NCBI RefSeq assembly: GCF_000820145.1
Contig: NZ_CDBW01000045.1
Coordinates: 124,001 to 188,000 of the forward strand
Source of the DNA: Aeromonas sobria
GTDB taxonomy: Bacteria; Pseudomonadota; Gammaproteobacteria; Enterobacterales; Aeromonadaceae
DNA length: 64,000 nt
Direction of reading: 5' to 3'
The position numbers and the translations under genes were made by a program. The notes below the pieces were generated by a model that saw nothing but the letters and a program-made list of their open reading frames with translations, was not told the origin of the DNA and made no database searches. Shown in pieces: positions 44,122 through 53,756 of the stretch (its first letter is position 1; each line of letters opens with the position of its first letter).

Positions 44122-45735
44122 ATGTCGTCTTTAGCTCAAGCACAGAACCCTGCGCGTGTCATTCCCATCCAGGAGCGGCTGCCTCGACTGCTGGCAGCCC
44201 TTGGCGAGGGGCTCTATGAACGGCAGGATGCGTTGCGACTCGGTTTGCTGGCAGCCCTCAGCGGCGAGAGCGTCTTCTTGCTGGGGCCGCCCGGCATCGC
44301 CAAGAGCCTGATTGCCCGCCGCCTCAAGCTGGCATTTCACGATGCCCGTCACTTCGAATATCTGATGACCCGTTTCAGTACGCCGGAGGAGGTGTTTGGC
44401 CCCCTCTCCATTCAGGCATTGAAGGAGGATGGCAAATACCTGCGCCTCACCGCCGGTTATCTGCCGGAGGCCGAAGTGGTGTTCCTCGACGAGATCTGGA
44501 AGGCGGGCCCCGCCATCCTCAATACCCTGCTCACCGCCATCAACGAGCGGCAGTTCCGCAACGGCGACAGCCAGCACCCCATCCCGATGCGCTTGCTGGT
44601 GACTGCTTCCAACGAGCTGCCGGCGCCGGATAGCGGGTTGGAAGCGCTCTACGATCGGATGCTGGTGCGGATCTGGATGGATCGGGTGCAGGAGAAGTCG
44701 AACTTTCAGGCGATGCTGGCCAGCGATGGCCATGCCCATCAGAACCTGCCGGAATCCTTGCAGATCCGGGGGGATGAGTACGAACAGTGGCAGAGCCAGA
44801 TCGAGCAGGTTCGCCTGCCGGATGCCTGTTTCGAGCTCATCTACCAATTGCGCCAGCAGCTCGACAGCCAGCTGGCCCACCGCTGCTATGTGTCGGATCG
44901 CCGCTGGAAGAAGGCGGTACGTCTCATCAAGGCGAGCGCCTTCTTCAATGGCCGCGACGAAGTGGCGCCCCTCGACCTGCTGTTGTTCAAGGATTGCCTC
45001 TGGCATGACGAGGAGTCCCGCACCGCCCTGCTGGAGATGATGACCGAGTTCTCCCGTCTCTATGGCTATCAGCAACTGGCGATGACCCGCCAGCTGCTGG
45101 CCCTGCGGGATCAATTCAAACAGCTCAAACAGAGCGTGGCTCAACGGCTCTGCACAAAGGCGCGGCAACGCAAACAGTGGTTTGGTCGCCGGGCCCGGGG
45201 CATCGAGATCCCGCTCGCCAATGCCAGACCCTTTGGTAAACAGGTGCACTTTCACTTGCTTACTCCGGCACCGCTGGATGGCAGCGATCCCGAGCGGCTC
45301 ACCAACACGCTGGTGTTCGATCGCACCCTGCTCTCCCATTGGCACCCTACCGGCGAGGCACTGGTCGGCTATCAGTTTGGCAATCCAAAGGCAGGGCACT
45401 ACGAGCTGGTGCTGGATGATGAGCTGCGGCTCCAGGTGCTCGATATCCAGCGCCAGCAGATCCCGCTGGTGTTGATGGAGCGCAACGCCATCCCCGAGGT
45501 GGTGCTGGAGCCCTGGTTGCAGGCGCTTGATGAGCAACTGCTCCGGGTCAGCAAGTTGATGCAAGAGCTCAAGCAGCAGCGCAGTCTGTTCGAGCGCCAT
45601 CAACAGCACCTTTTTATTGCGCAGCGCTGGTTGCAGCAGGTGGAAGACAGCTTCTTCGTGCTGAACCGGGATCTCGAACTGCTGCACTGCGAGCTGGCGC
45701 AGTGGCGCGAGCGGTTGCCAAGGTTGGACGAGTAA
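44122..45735 (+). CDS. ravA: MoxR-family AAA+ ATPase RavA
   Basis: Hexameric ATPase that works with ViaA; in E. coli the pair is linked to LdcI, respiratory complexes and aminoglycoside sensitivity. It has about 537 residues. Walker A is GPPGIAKS, Walker B is VFLDEIW, and TRFSTPEEVFGPLS, NTLLTAINERQFRNG and ASNELP are hallmark stretches. The C-terminal triple-helical and LARA regions follow. The start may be ATG 44122 or ATG 44071; the former is nearer the E. coli length. It is divergent from holD, and viaA follows after 9 bp. Confidence 0.93.
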   Translation: MSSLAQAQNPARVIPIQERLPRLLAALGEGLYERQDALRLGLLAALSGESVFLLGPPGIAKSLIARRLKLAFHDARHFEYLMTRFSTPEEVFGPLSIQALKEDGKYLRLTAGYLPEAEVVFLDEIWKAGPAILNTLLTAINERQFRNGDSQHPIPMRLLVTASNELPAPDSGLEALYDRMLVRIWMDRVQEKSNFQAMLASDGHAHQNLPESLQIRGDEYEQWQSQIEQVRLPDACFELIYQLRQQLDSQLAHRCYVSDRRWKKAVRLIKASAFFNGRDEVAPLDLLLFKDCLWHDEESRTALLEMMTEFSRLYGYQQLAMTRQLLALRDQFKQLKQSVAQRLCTKARQRKQWFGRRARGIEIPLANARPFGKQVHFHLLTPAPLDGSDPERLTNTLVFDRTLLSHWHPTGEALVGYQFGNPKAGHYELVLDDELRLQVLDIQRQQIPLVLMERNAIPEVVLEPWLQALDEQLLRVSKLMQELKQQRSLFERHQQHLFIAQRWLQQVEDSFFVLNRDLELLHCELAQWRERLPRLDE

Positions 45736-45744
45736 GGAGCGCTC

Positions 45745-47199
45745 ATGCTTGAGATCGGCATGCTGGATTTGGGGCTCCTCATTGGCGAAGGGGAGCTGGC
45801 GGGTGAGATTGCGCTATTGCTGGCGGCGTCGCCCAAGATTTCCGAATTTATCCGGCGCTCTCCGCTACAGGGCAAACTGCTGAAAAAGCGCCTGCAGAGC
45901 TGGGGCGAGCAGCTTGGCGAGGAGATGCGCCACAAGCCGGTGCCGGTGGTGCTGGAGCAGGAGTACCTGCTCTATCAGGCGCACCGGCAACTGCCGATGA
46001 CCGAGCTGATTGGCCGCCTGCCCAGCCTGCTGGAGTCGCTGGAGCAGTACAGCCCCTTCGCCGGTGAGGCCCGATCCTTGGTGCGCCAGCTGATGGCCCA
46101 CCCCACCGAGGGGCTGCGCCAGCTCTTTATCGACAAGTGGCGCGCCAGTCTGGTGGGGAGCCTGCTGCAACTGCAGCAGCAGATCGCCGAAGCGGAGCGG
46201 GAGAAGCAGCGTCAGGAGATTGAAGATCAGCTGCTGGCGAGCCGCACCCTGGCCGATGCCCTCGATCCCAACAAGATCTCCGCCGGTGGCCTGTGGGATC
46301 TGGCGCAGGGGAGCTGGCACAAGCGCAGTCTGGTGCTGGTCAAGCAGTACGCCCGTATGTTGCAGCGTGAGCCGCTGCTGGCGGAGATTGCCGGTCTGCT
46401 CGGGCGCAGCGAGCGGGATCGGCGGGCGCAGGAGCAACCGGTGCCGCCGGTCGAGGTGCTGGAGCTGGAGCCTGCTCCCAGCGACGATGTGCCGGACGAT
46501 CTGGTGGGGATCCATCAGGCGAGCGATCTGATGCGGCTGCTGCCGAGCGAGGCGGTGATGCTGGCCCTGCCGGAGTTGGAGCTGGAGTTCTATCGCCGCT
46601 ATCTGGAGCGGCGCCTGCTCAGTTACCAGTCGCGCGGGACGTTGCCGCGCCAGCGCATCATGCTGCGAACCCCGGAGCAGGGTGGCCAGCAATTGCAGCA
46701 ACGGGGCCCCTTTATCGTCTGTGTCGATACCTCCGGCTCCATGGGGGGGTATCCCGAGGAGTGTGCCAAGGCGCTGTTTCTGGCGCTGCTCAAGGTGGCG
46801 ATGGATGAGAAGCGCGGCTGCTACCTGATGCTCTTCTCCACCGAGGTGGCGACCCTCGAGATCACCGCCGATACCGGTCTGGACAAGGCGGAGCGCTTCC
46901 TCTCCATGAGTTTTCACGGCGGTACCGACCTGGTGCCCTGCCTTGAGAAGGCGCTGGCCAAGCTAGATGATCCCGCCTTTGCCAAGGCGGATGTGCTGGT
47001 CATCTCCGACTTTATCGCCCAGAGCCTGCCCCATCCCCTGCTCGATCAGATGAACCGCTATCGTCAGCGCCAGACCCGTTTTCACGCCGTCGCCATGTCT
47101 CGCCACGCCAAGCAGGCGCTGTTGCGGGTCTTTGACAACAGTTGGCTGCTCGATTGTGGCCTGCGCGGTCGGCTGCTGCGCCGCTGGCAGCAGCACTGA
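45745..47199 (+). CDS. viaA: VWA-domain regulator ViaA
   Basis: Partner of RavA, 484 residues. The helical N-terminal region carries DKWRASL and related stretches. A von Willebrand A domain occupies about 320-480 with MIDAS motif DTSGSMGG near residue 329. AAGGAG precedes the ATG. Its last 185 codons (46630-47183) are repeated at 49396-49949 with about 97% base identity. A 7-G run lies in the MIDAS codons (46743-46749); the second copy has lost it. Confidence 0.95.
   Translation: MLEIGMLDLGLLIGEGELAGEIALLLAASPKISEFIRRSPLQGKLLKKRLQSWGEQLGEEMRHKPVPVVLEQEYLLYQAHRQLPMTELIGRLPSLLESLEQYSPFAGEARSLVRQLMAHPTEGLRQLFIDKWRASLVGSLLQLQQQIAEAEREKQRQEIEDQLLASRTLADALDPNKISAGGLWDLAQGSWHKRSLVLVKQYARMLQREPLLAEIAGLLGRSERDRRAQEQPVPPVEVLELEPAPSDDVPDDLVGIHQASDLMRLLPSEAVMLALPELELEFYRRYLERRLLSYQSRGTLPRQRIMLRTPEQGGQQLQQRGPFIVCVDTSGSMGGYPEECAKALFLALLKVAMDEKRGCYLMLFSTEVATLEITADTGLDKAERFLSMSFHGGTDLVPCLEKALAKLDDPAFAKADVLVISDFIAQSLPHPLLDQMNRYRQRQTRFHAVAMSRHAKQALLRVFDNSWLLDCGLRGRLLRRWQQH
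46630..47183 (+). repeat. Direct repeat, copy 1 (3' end of viaA)
   Basis: About 551 bases repeated 2,766 bp downstream. I count 16 substitutions by eye: 12 silent and 4 amino acid changes (T to I, R to C, L to R, V to A). Similarity stops sharply near the viaA C-terminus. Confidence 0.9.
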
Positions 47200-47293
47200 A
47201 TCCCCATTGTCGGGGGCATGCCATTCTCCCGCGATATCAATCGTCTCTGCTCAGTGACCACCGCCGGGCACCCAACGAACAGCTACTGCTCAC

Positions 47294-47344
47294 AGTGACC
47301 TGAGTCACGTTATTCAGTCACAGTCCAGTTAGGGAGGCTATAAT
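47294..47344 (+). promoter_or_regulatory. Possible promoter with CRP-like site upstream of the TPR-GGDEF gene
   Basis: AGTGA-CCTGAG-TCACG at 47294-47309 matches 8 of 10 CRP consensus positions. A perfect TATAAT lies at 47339-47344. The -35 is poor. The centre falls near -49, not a classic CRP distance, so this is tentative. Confidence 0.45.
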
Positions 47345-47381
47345 CGCGCCCCCGCGATTTACTGAGAAAGACACCGCCAAG

Positions 47382-49253
47382 ATGGGTATTCTCCATTGTT
47401 TCATCTGTTTACTGCTGATCACGGTTCCATCCATTGGGCGAGCGGATACCCTTGCCCCCTCGGCGCTCTTGCAAGAGCTGCAGGCGCTGGAGGAGGATTT
47501 CTCCTATAGCGAAAATTATCGGCAGCGGGTGGCTCAGCTGGTCAGCCAAAAAGAGCAGCATTCGAGCGCAATCCAGAGCCGGATCGCCCAACTGCAGTGT
47601 GACTCATGGTCTGCCAATCATGTCAGCGATTATCTGCAGGGGATCCAGTTTGCCGAGCGTGAACTGGGGATAATCAAGGGACGCAAGAATCTTTACAGTG
47701 AAGCAGGGCTCCGGCTGTGTCGTGGCTGGTTCAGGCAGCGTCTTGGTGACATCGCCAAGGCCAAAGATGATTATGATGCCACGTTGTCGATGGCCAGCCA
47801 GCTGGGTGATCTCCGGTTACAGGCCAAGGCCCGCAGTTATCTCGGTACCATGCTCGCTTCACAAGGAGACATGTTGGAAGCGCTGCATAATCTCAAGCAG
47901 GCCAAGGCGCTTTATGATGGTCTGGGCTTGACCCGTATGAGCCTGCGTCAGCAGACCCTGATTGCCAACACCTATCGGCGGATGGGGAGCTACGTTCAGG
48001 CTGAAGTGCTCTTCGATGAGTTGTTGCAGAGCTATCGTGATAGCGGCGATGAGGGGGTGCTCAATGATCTGCGGGTCTATCAGGGTATTCTCTATTCCAA
48101 AACGGGTCGCGATGAAAAGGCCATTGCCCTGCTGACCCTTGCCGAGTCCTATTTCATGGCACAACAGCTGTGGATGGAGGTAAGCGAAGTGCGATTATGG
48201 TGGGCCAATGCGCTGCTCGCCTTGGGACGGGTGGACGAAGCCTTTGCCAAGGGGGATTGGCTAGATCTGCCACAGCCAGACCATGAAGTTGAACCGATCC
48301 TGCTTGCCATGCGCAACTTGCTGCGGGGGGCGGTCATGGAGCGAAAAGGGCGTTATCAGCAGGCCGTTGATTATATTGAATTGGCTATTCCGACCCTGAC
48401 GTCCGAGGCCCATCAGGAGATGCTGGCAAAAGCCTATCGCATTGAATCGTCAGCGCTGAAGTCGTTGGGCCGTTACCAGACCAGCTTGCAAAAGCTGGAG
48501 CGTTATATCGAAACCTATCAGCAAGTTGAGCTGGAGCTGCAGGGGCATCGGCGGTTGCAGATGCTCCTTGAGCAAGACCTTGATCAACAGAAGCAGGAAA
48601 ACGAGCGACTGCAGGTGCGGCGCAAAATGCAGCAGCAAGAGTTGGCAGCGCTTGAGGCTGCACGCCGATGGCGGATGATGGCGGTTGTGTTCGGGGGCGG
48701 GATGCTGATGCTGGTATTGCTCTATCAGTTGCAGCGTGGCCGCACCTTGCGTCAGTTGACTCTGACGGATGAGTTGACCGGTATCCAGAATCGCCGTCAG
48801 GTTCAGTTGCAAGCCGAAGCGCTGTTTTTGCGTGCCAAGAGCGGTCATCTCAATCATCTCTCCGTGCTTATCGTCGATATAGATCACTTCAAACGGGTAA
48901 ACGACCGACTGGGTCATCTGATGGGTGACAAGGTGCTCACAGACGTTGCACGCACCATATCAGCTTCATTGCGAGGCCAGGATCGGGTGGGCCGCAACGG
49001 GGGAGAGGAGTTTATGGTGCTCTTGCCGGGGGCGCCTCTTGCTGCAGCGGGTGAAGTGGCCGAGCGGATCAGGCTGCAGGTGGCTAACTTGCGAGTTGAT
49101 GGTGTGCCCGACACTATGCCGATCCGGGTCAGCATTGGGTGTGCGCAATATGACCTGCGGGATAGCGAGTTATCCAGGTTGGTACACCGGGCGGATATGG
49201 CGATGTACCGTGCCAAGGAGAAGGGGCGGGACCGGGTCGAATTGGCAAGCTAG
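47382..49253 (+). CDS. Periplasmic TPR-sensor diguanylate cyclase (copy A)
   Basis: A 623-residue membrane enzyme making c-di-GMP. A signal peptide or helix (to about residue 20, PSIGRA) is followed by a large TPR-like alpha-helical sensor (about 25-385) and a coiled coil. A membrane helix near 428-447 leads to a cytoplasmic GGDEF domain. The active motif is GGEEF (540-544), with an I-site RGQD exactly five residues before it. The layout matches TPR-7TMR-less GGDEF proteins common in Vibrionales. A diverged paralog with a frameshift lies at 50048. Confidence 0.88.
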   Translation: MGILHCFICLLLITVPSIGRADTLAPSALLQELQALEEDFSYSENYRQRVAQLVSQKEQHSSAIQSRIAQLQCDSWSANHVSDYLQGIQFAERELGIIKGRKNLYSEAGLRLCRGWFRQRLGDIAKAKDDYDATLSMASQLGDLRLQAKARSYLGTMLASQGDMLEALHNLKQAKALYDGLGLTRMSLRQQTLIANTYRRMGSYVQAEVLFDELLQSYRDSGDEGVLNDLRVYQGILYSKTGRDEKAIALLTLAESYFMAQQLWMEVSEVRLWWANALLALGRVDEAFAKGDWLDLPQPDHEVEPILLAMRNLLRGAVMERKGRYQQAVDYIELAIPTLTSEAHQEMLAKAYRIESSALKSLGRYQTSLQKLERYIETYQQVELELQGHRRLQMLLEQDLDQQKQENERLQVRRKMQQQELAALEAARRWRMMAVVFGGGMLMLVLLYQLQRGRTLRQLTLTDELTGIQNRRQVQLQAEALFLRAKSGHLNHLSVLIVDIDHFKRVNDRLGHLMGDKVLTDVARTISASLRGQDRVGRNGGEEFMVLLPGAPLAAAGEVAERIRLQVANLRVDGVPDTMPIRVSIGCAQYDLRDSELSRLVHRADMAMYRAKEKGRDRVELAS

Positions 49254-49376
49254 TCATTTACGGCGACTCATTCCCGCGCTGTCGATGCGCTGACAAGTCT
49301 GCCCGCTTGCATGGGGCGGGTCGTCTGGCGACACGGCAATCTGGTCAGGCTGTCATGGCATCATGCAGTTAGAACG

Positions 49377-49404
49377 CGGGCTGGGTATTTTTCACTCGCG
49401 CGGG
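49377..49404 (+). repeat. 28-bp direct repeat, copy 1
   Basis: Identical to 51895-51922. Its last 9 bases, TCGCGCGGG, are also shared with viaA at 46630-46638 and mark the fusion point. Confidence 0.92.
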
Positions 49405-49949
49405 ACGTTGCCGCGCCAGCGCATCATGCTGCGAACCCCGGAACAGGGTGGCCAGCAGTTGCAGCAACGGGGCCCCTTTATCGTCTGTGTCGATACCTCC
49501 GGTTCCATGGGCGGTTATCCCGAGGAGTGTGCCAAGGCGCTGTTTCTGGCGTTGCTCAAGGTTGCGATGGATGAGAAGCGCGGCTGCTACCTGATGCTCT
49601 TCTCCACCGAGGTGGCGACCCTCGAGATCACCGCCGATATCGGTCTGGACAAAGCGGAGTGCTTCCTCTCCATGAGTTTTCACGGCGGTACCGACCTGGT
49701 GCCCTGCCTTGAGAAGGCGCGGGCCAAGCTCGATGATCCCGCTTTTGCCAAGGCGGATGTGCTGGTCATCTCCGACTTTATCGCCCAGAGCCTGCCCCAT
49801 CCCCTGCTCGATCAGATGAACCGCTATCGTCAGCGCCAGACCCGTTTTCACGCCGTCGCCATGTCCCGCCACGCCAAGCAGGCGCTGTTGCGGGCCTTTG
49901 ACAACAGTTGGCTGCTCGATTGCGGCCTGCGCGGTCGGCTGCTGCGGCG
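49396..49949 (+). repeat. Direct repeat, copy 2 (viaA 3' end)
   Basis: Second copy of 46630-47183, about 97% identical by eye over 551 bases. The sequences diverge abruptly after 49946. Confidence 0.9.
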
Positions 49950-50047
49950 TTTTCAGCACAATTAACAGCCTGCTGGGATATAAATAGTGCCTGGTGACTG
50001 CTTTGGTGGTTTATTCTGGTTCTACTGCGGGTGGATGGAGGGTTGAT

Positions 50048-51894
50048 GTGAAGCTTTATCCGTGTTGTGTATTGCTGTTGGCATTGAACACTATGGCTGA
50101 ACCGGTTTCACCCATCCAGTTGGAGAGTGAGCTTAATACGCTGGAGCAGACTTATCTCTCTGATCGCGAATTGGGCTTGAGAGTTCAGCGATTGAAGCAG
50201 GATTTGTCCGCTTACACTCCGGCGCAACAGATGCGGATTGCTCGCTTGGCCTGCAGACTTCAATCGGCAAACGAGACGGCGGAGTATCGTCAGGCGATGC
50301 TCTATGCTGACGAACACCTTCAGCGAGCTACTGCACAAGGTGATCTATTTGCCCGCAGTGATTTTGTCCTTTGCCGTGGCTGGTTTCACCAACTGCTCGG
50401 GGAGAACGATAAGGCTCGTCTGGATTATGATCTGGCACTGACGTTGGCTCGTGATGCCGGTTCTCTCAAACAACAGGCAATTGCCTTGTCCTACAGAGGT
50501 TCCCTTTTTTCCTTTCAAGGGCTTCCTGCCAAGGGACTCAGAGACCTGATGCGCTCGTTGCATATCTACGATGCCCTTGCCCTCTCAAGTTGGTATGGAA
50601 AAGTGCAGTTGGAAATTGCGGCGACCTACCGTCGTATGGGGCTGCTGGGGCCTGCCAATCGCTTGCTCGATGAGTTGGAGATGCAGTTACAGCCAAGCAG
50701 TGATCCCGATATTTTCTACGAGCTTTATCGGCAGAAAGCGATGGTGGCAAACGGCATGGAGCAGTTCCAGGCTGCCATTGATGAGCTGGATAAGGCGACG
50801 GCGCAACACAATGAATTAACTCCTGTCGAAAAAGGATTATTACAGCTGGATAGGGCTGAGGCGCTGCTGGGGCTAGCCAGATATCCAGAGGCAATGGTGC
50901 AGCTTGAGCAGGCCGGTGTGGTGTTTAAATCAGACATTGACCCTCTGTTTCATAGTTATTGGCACTTGCTGATGGCTCAGGGGGGGATTATGGCGGGAGA
51001 ATATGCCAATGCGCTTCGGCATCTCGCGATGGCTGAACCGACCCTCTTGCGCGAGGATAACCAGCGTTTTTTGATCAAGGTGACATGGTTGCGCAGTCAG
51101 GCGCTCGAGGGGATCGGAAAAACCGGTGAGGCGCTGGCTGAGTTGCATCGTTATGTGGCCCTCAAGCGGGTATTCGAACAGGAAATGCAGGACCAGAGCA
51201 CCTCCTGGGTGCGTGGCGAGTTTGAGCTGGCCCGTCAGGAGGGTGAAAACAAGCGACTGCGGGTTGAACAGCTATTGCAGCAACAGGAGCTGGCACTAGC
51301 CAAAGAGCGTCGTTTCTGGTTGCTGGCGGTACTGCTGCTTTGTGGCGGGTTGGCCTTGCTGACGACGGGGTGGTTACTGGATCGCAACCGTCGGATGCAT
51401 CGGCTGGCCTTTACCGATGAGCTGACCGGTCTCAACAACCGGCGACGGGTATTGTGGCGTGGGAATACACTGTTTGAACTTGCCCGTCGGCAAGGTGCAC
51501 CATTTAGCTTACTGGTCTTCGATATCGATCACTTCAAGCGGATCAACGATACCCTCGGCCACCATCAGGGGGATCGGGTTCTGCAATGGCTCTCGCAAGC
51601 CGCAGCGAGCCAGTTACGGCCCCGAGATGTATTGTGGGGCGTACCGGTGGGGAGGAGTTTTTGATCCTGCTGCCGGATACCGGTTTGGAGGATGCACGTG
51701 GCGTAGCGGAGCGGATCAGACAGGTGGTCGGCAAGCGAGCCTTGCCTGGGCTGTCGTACCCCGTCACAGTCAGCATTGGCTGTGCTTGTCTGCGGCAAGA
51801 GGACAGGGACATCACGGCCCTGATCCAGCGAGCAGACAATGCGCTGTACCGTGCGAAAGGGGCCGGGCGCAACCGGGTGGAAACAGACGACTGA
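50048..51894 (+). pseudogene. TPR-sensor diguanylate cyclase (copy B), frameshifted before GGEEF
   Basis: Same plan as the gene at 47382: signal segment, TPR-like sensor, coiled coil, membrane helix near 51320-51385 and a GGDEF domain. GTG 50048 has GGAGGG 5 bases upstream. The frame runs to TGA 51664, stopping right after I-site RPRD. The rest (GRTGGEEFLILLP and onward to 51894) is in another frame. Removing one TG from TGTG at 51633-51636 restores RPRD plus five residues plus GGEEF, exactly as in copy A. So a 2-bp slip has probably inactivated the cyclase; a sequencing error is the alternative. Confidence 0.8.
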
Positions 51895-51922
51895 CGGGCT
51901 GGGTATTTTTCACTCGCGCGGG
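51895..51922 (+). repeat. 28-bp direct repeat, copy 2
   Basis: Identical to 49377-49404. It lies directly before a TATAAT (51923-51928). Confidence 0.92.
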
Positions 51923-51928
51923 TATAAT
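51923..51928 (+). promoter_or_regulatory. Probable prfC -10 element
   Basis: A perfect TATAAT about 185 bp before prfC, with no good -35 upstream. The first copy of the 28-bp repeat stops just before this element. Confidence 0.45.
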
Positions 51929-52112
51929 GTCGCGCAATTTTGCTTTGACTCAGGCGAGAAGACCCATGTAACGCAGCCCTCCTCCCTCTTTCCACCAGGT
52001 TGGCAAAACGCCAGCTGGCGTGGCTTCGTTGCGTATACATGTGCCGTGAGCGGCATTCCGGATTTATTCCCACGGTGGCTGATGCTACCGCTCAATAGAA
52101 GAACGTTGAATT

Positions 52113-53699
52113 ATGTCAGCTGAATTTCTGAGTGAAGTCTCCAAGAGACGCACTTTTGCGATCATTTCGCACCCGGATGCGGGTAAAACCACCATCACCG
52201 AAAAAGTCCTGCTGTTCGGACAGGCCATTCAGCGCGCCGGTACCGTCAAGGGCCGTGGTTCGGGCCAGCACGCCAAATCCGACTGGATGGAGATGGAGAA
52301 GCAGCGTGGTATCTCCATCACTACCTCGGTGATGCAGTTCCCCTACTCCAACTGCCTGGTCAACCTGCTCGACACCCCGGGTCACGAGGACTTCTCTGAA
52401 GATACCTACCGTACTCTCACCGCTGTGGATTGCTGCCTGATGGTGATCGACGCCGCCAAGGGTGTTGAAGACCGGACCCGCAAGCTGATGGAAGTGACCC
52501 GGCTGCGTGACACCCCGATCCTGACTTTCATGAACAAGATGGACCGCGAAGTACGCGACCCGATGGAAGTGATGGATGAGGTGGAGCGCGAGCTGAAGAT
52601 CATGTGCGCCCCCATTACCTGGCCGATCAGCTGTGGTAAATCCTTCAAGGGTGTCTATCACCTCTACAAGGACGAGACCTATCTCTATCAGACTGGTCAG
52701 GGCCACACGATTCAGGAGAAGCGGGTAGTCAAGGGGCTGCATAACCCCGAGCTTGACGCTGCCATTGGCGAAGACCTGGCCGCCCAGCTGCGTGGCGAAC
52801 TGGAGCTGGTGCAGGGTGCCTCTCCCGAGTTCGATCACGAGGCTTTTATCGCTGGCGAGATGACTCCGGTGTTCTTCGGTACTGCACTGGGCAACTTCGG
52901 TGTTGACCACATGCTGGATGGTCTGACTGACTGGGCACCGTCCCCGATGCCGCGCAAGGCCGAGAGCCGTGAAGTTGCTGCGACCGAGGAGAAATTCTCC
53001 GGCTTCGTATTCAAGATCCAGGCGAACATGGACCCGAAGCACCGCGACCGTATTGCCTTTATGCGAATCGTGTCAGGCACTTACAGCAAGGGCATGAAGA
53101 TGCGCCATGTGCGGATCGGCAAGGATGTGAACATCTCCGATGCCGTCACCTTTATGGCCGGTGACCGCGAGCAGGCGGTGGAAGCCTGTGCCGGTGACAT
53201 CATTGGTCTGCACAACCACGGCACCATCCAGATCGGCGACACCTTCACCCAGGGTGAGGATCTCAAGTTCACCGGTATCCCGAACTTCGCCCCGGAACTG
53301 TTCCGCCGCATCCGCCTGCGCGATCCGCTCAAGCAGAAGCAGCTGCTCAAGGGGCTGGTTCAGCTCTCCGAAGAGGGCGCCGTGCAGGTGTTCCGTCCGC
53401 TGATCAGCAACGATCTGATCGTGGGTGCGGTCGGTGTGCTGCAGTTTGACGTGGTAGTTTCGCGCCTGAAGAGCGAGTACAACGTCGAAGCCCTGTACGA
53501 GGCGGTCAACGTCTCCACCGCCCGCTGGGTGGAAGGGACCGACGTCAAGAAGTTCGAAGAGTTCAAGCGCAAGAACGAGGTCAACCTGGCCCTCGATGGC
53601 GGTGACAACCTCACCTATATCGCCCCGACCATGGTCAACCTGCGCCTGGCTCAGGAGCGCCACCCCGACGTGGAGTTCCGCCAGACTCGCGAGCACTGA
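52113..53699 (+). CDS. prfC: Peptide chain release factor 3
   Basis: Translational GTPase that removes RF1 or RF2 from the ribosome. It has 528 residues. G motifs are SHPDAGKTT (P-loop), DTPGHEDF and NKMD. RGSGQHAKSDWMEMEKQRGISI is the RF3-specific switch region (only part of it is needed for recognition). The chain ends HPDVEFRQTREH, as in E. coli. The ribosome site is weak. A strong terminator follows. Confidence 0.97.
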   Translation: MSAEFLSEVSKRRTFAIISHPDAGKTTITEKVLLFGQAIQRAGTVKGRGSGQHAKSDWMEMEKQRGISITTSVMQFPYSNCLVNLLDTPGHEDFSEDTYRTLTAVDCCLMVIDAAKGVEDRTRKLMEVTRLRDTPILTFMNKMDREVRDPMEVMDEVERELKIMCAPITWPISCGKSFKGVYHLYKDETYLYQTGQGHTIQEKRVVKGLHNPELDAAIGEDLAAQLRGELELVQGASPEFDHEAFIAGEMTPVFFGTALGNFGVDHMLDGLTDWAPSPMPRKAESREVAATEEKFSGFVFKIQANMDPKHRDRIAFMRIVSGTYSKGMKMRHVRIGKDVNISDAVTFMAGDREQAVEACAGDIIGLHNHGTIQIGDTFTQGEDLKFTGIPNFAPELFRRIRLRDPLKQKQLLKGLVQLSEEGAVQVFRPLISNDLIVGAVGVLQFDVVVSRLKSEYNVEALYEAVNVSTARWVEGTDVKKFEEFKRKNEVNLALDGGDNLTYIAPTMVNLRLAQERHPDVEFRQTREH

Positions 53700-53710
53700 T
53701 ACTGCTTACC

Positions 53711-53739
53711 AAATCCCGCCAGATGGCGGGATTTTTTTA
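53711..53739 (+). terminator. Terminator after prfC
   Basis: AAATCCCGCC-AGAT-GGCGGGATTT with a T run to 53738. Confidence 0.92.
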
Positions 53740-53756
53740 TGCATCAAGGAGAGGTG

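Larger units (their letters stand above)
49363..49965 (+). pseudogene. Duplicated 3' fragment of viaA
   Basis: An open frame of 200 codons with the VWA domain and MIDAS DTSGSMGG. It lacks the ViaA N-terminal two thirds, and the ATG has no ribosome site. Its first 13 residues come from unrelated DNA. Bases 49377-49404 are identical to a 28-bp stretch just before the prfC promoter (51895-51922). It joins viaA sequence inside a shared 9-bp TCGCGCGGG. Only 4 of 16 changes alter amino acids. It could still be expressed as a lone VWA domain, but a remnant is more likely. Confidence 0.85.

Noticed and set aside
46743..46749. G7 run in the MIDAS codons of viaA as a phase switch
   Set aside because: Seven G is short for slippage, and the other copy has interrupting bases, so there is no sign of selection for a repeat.
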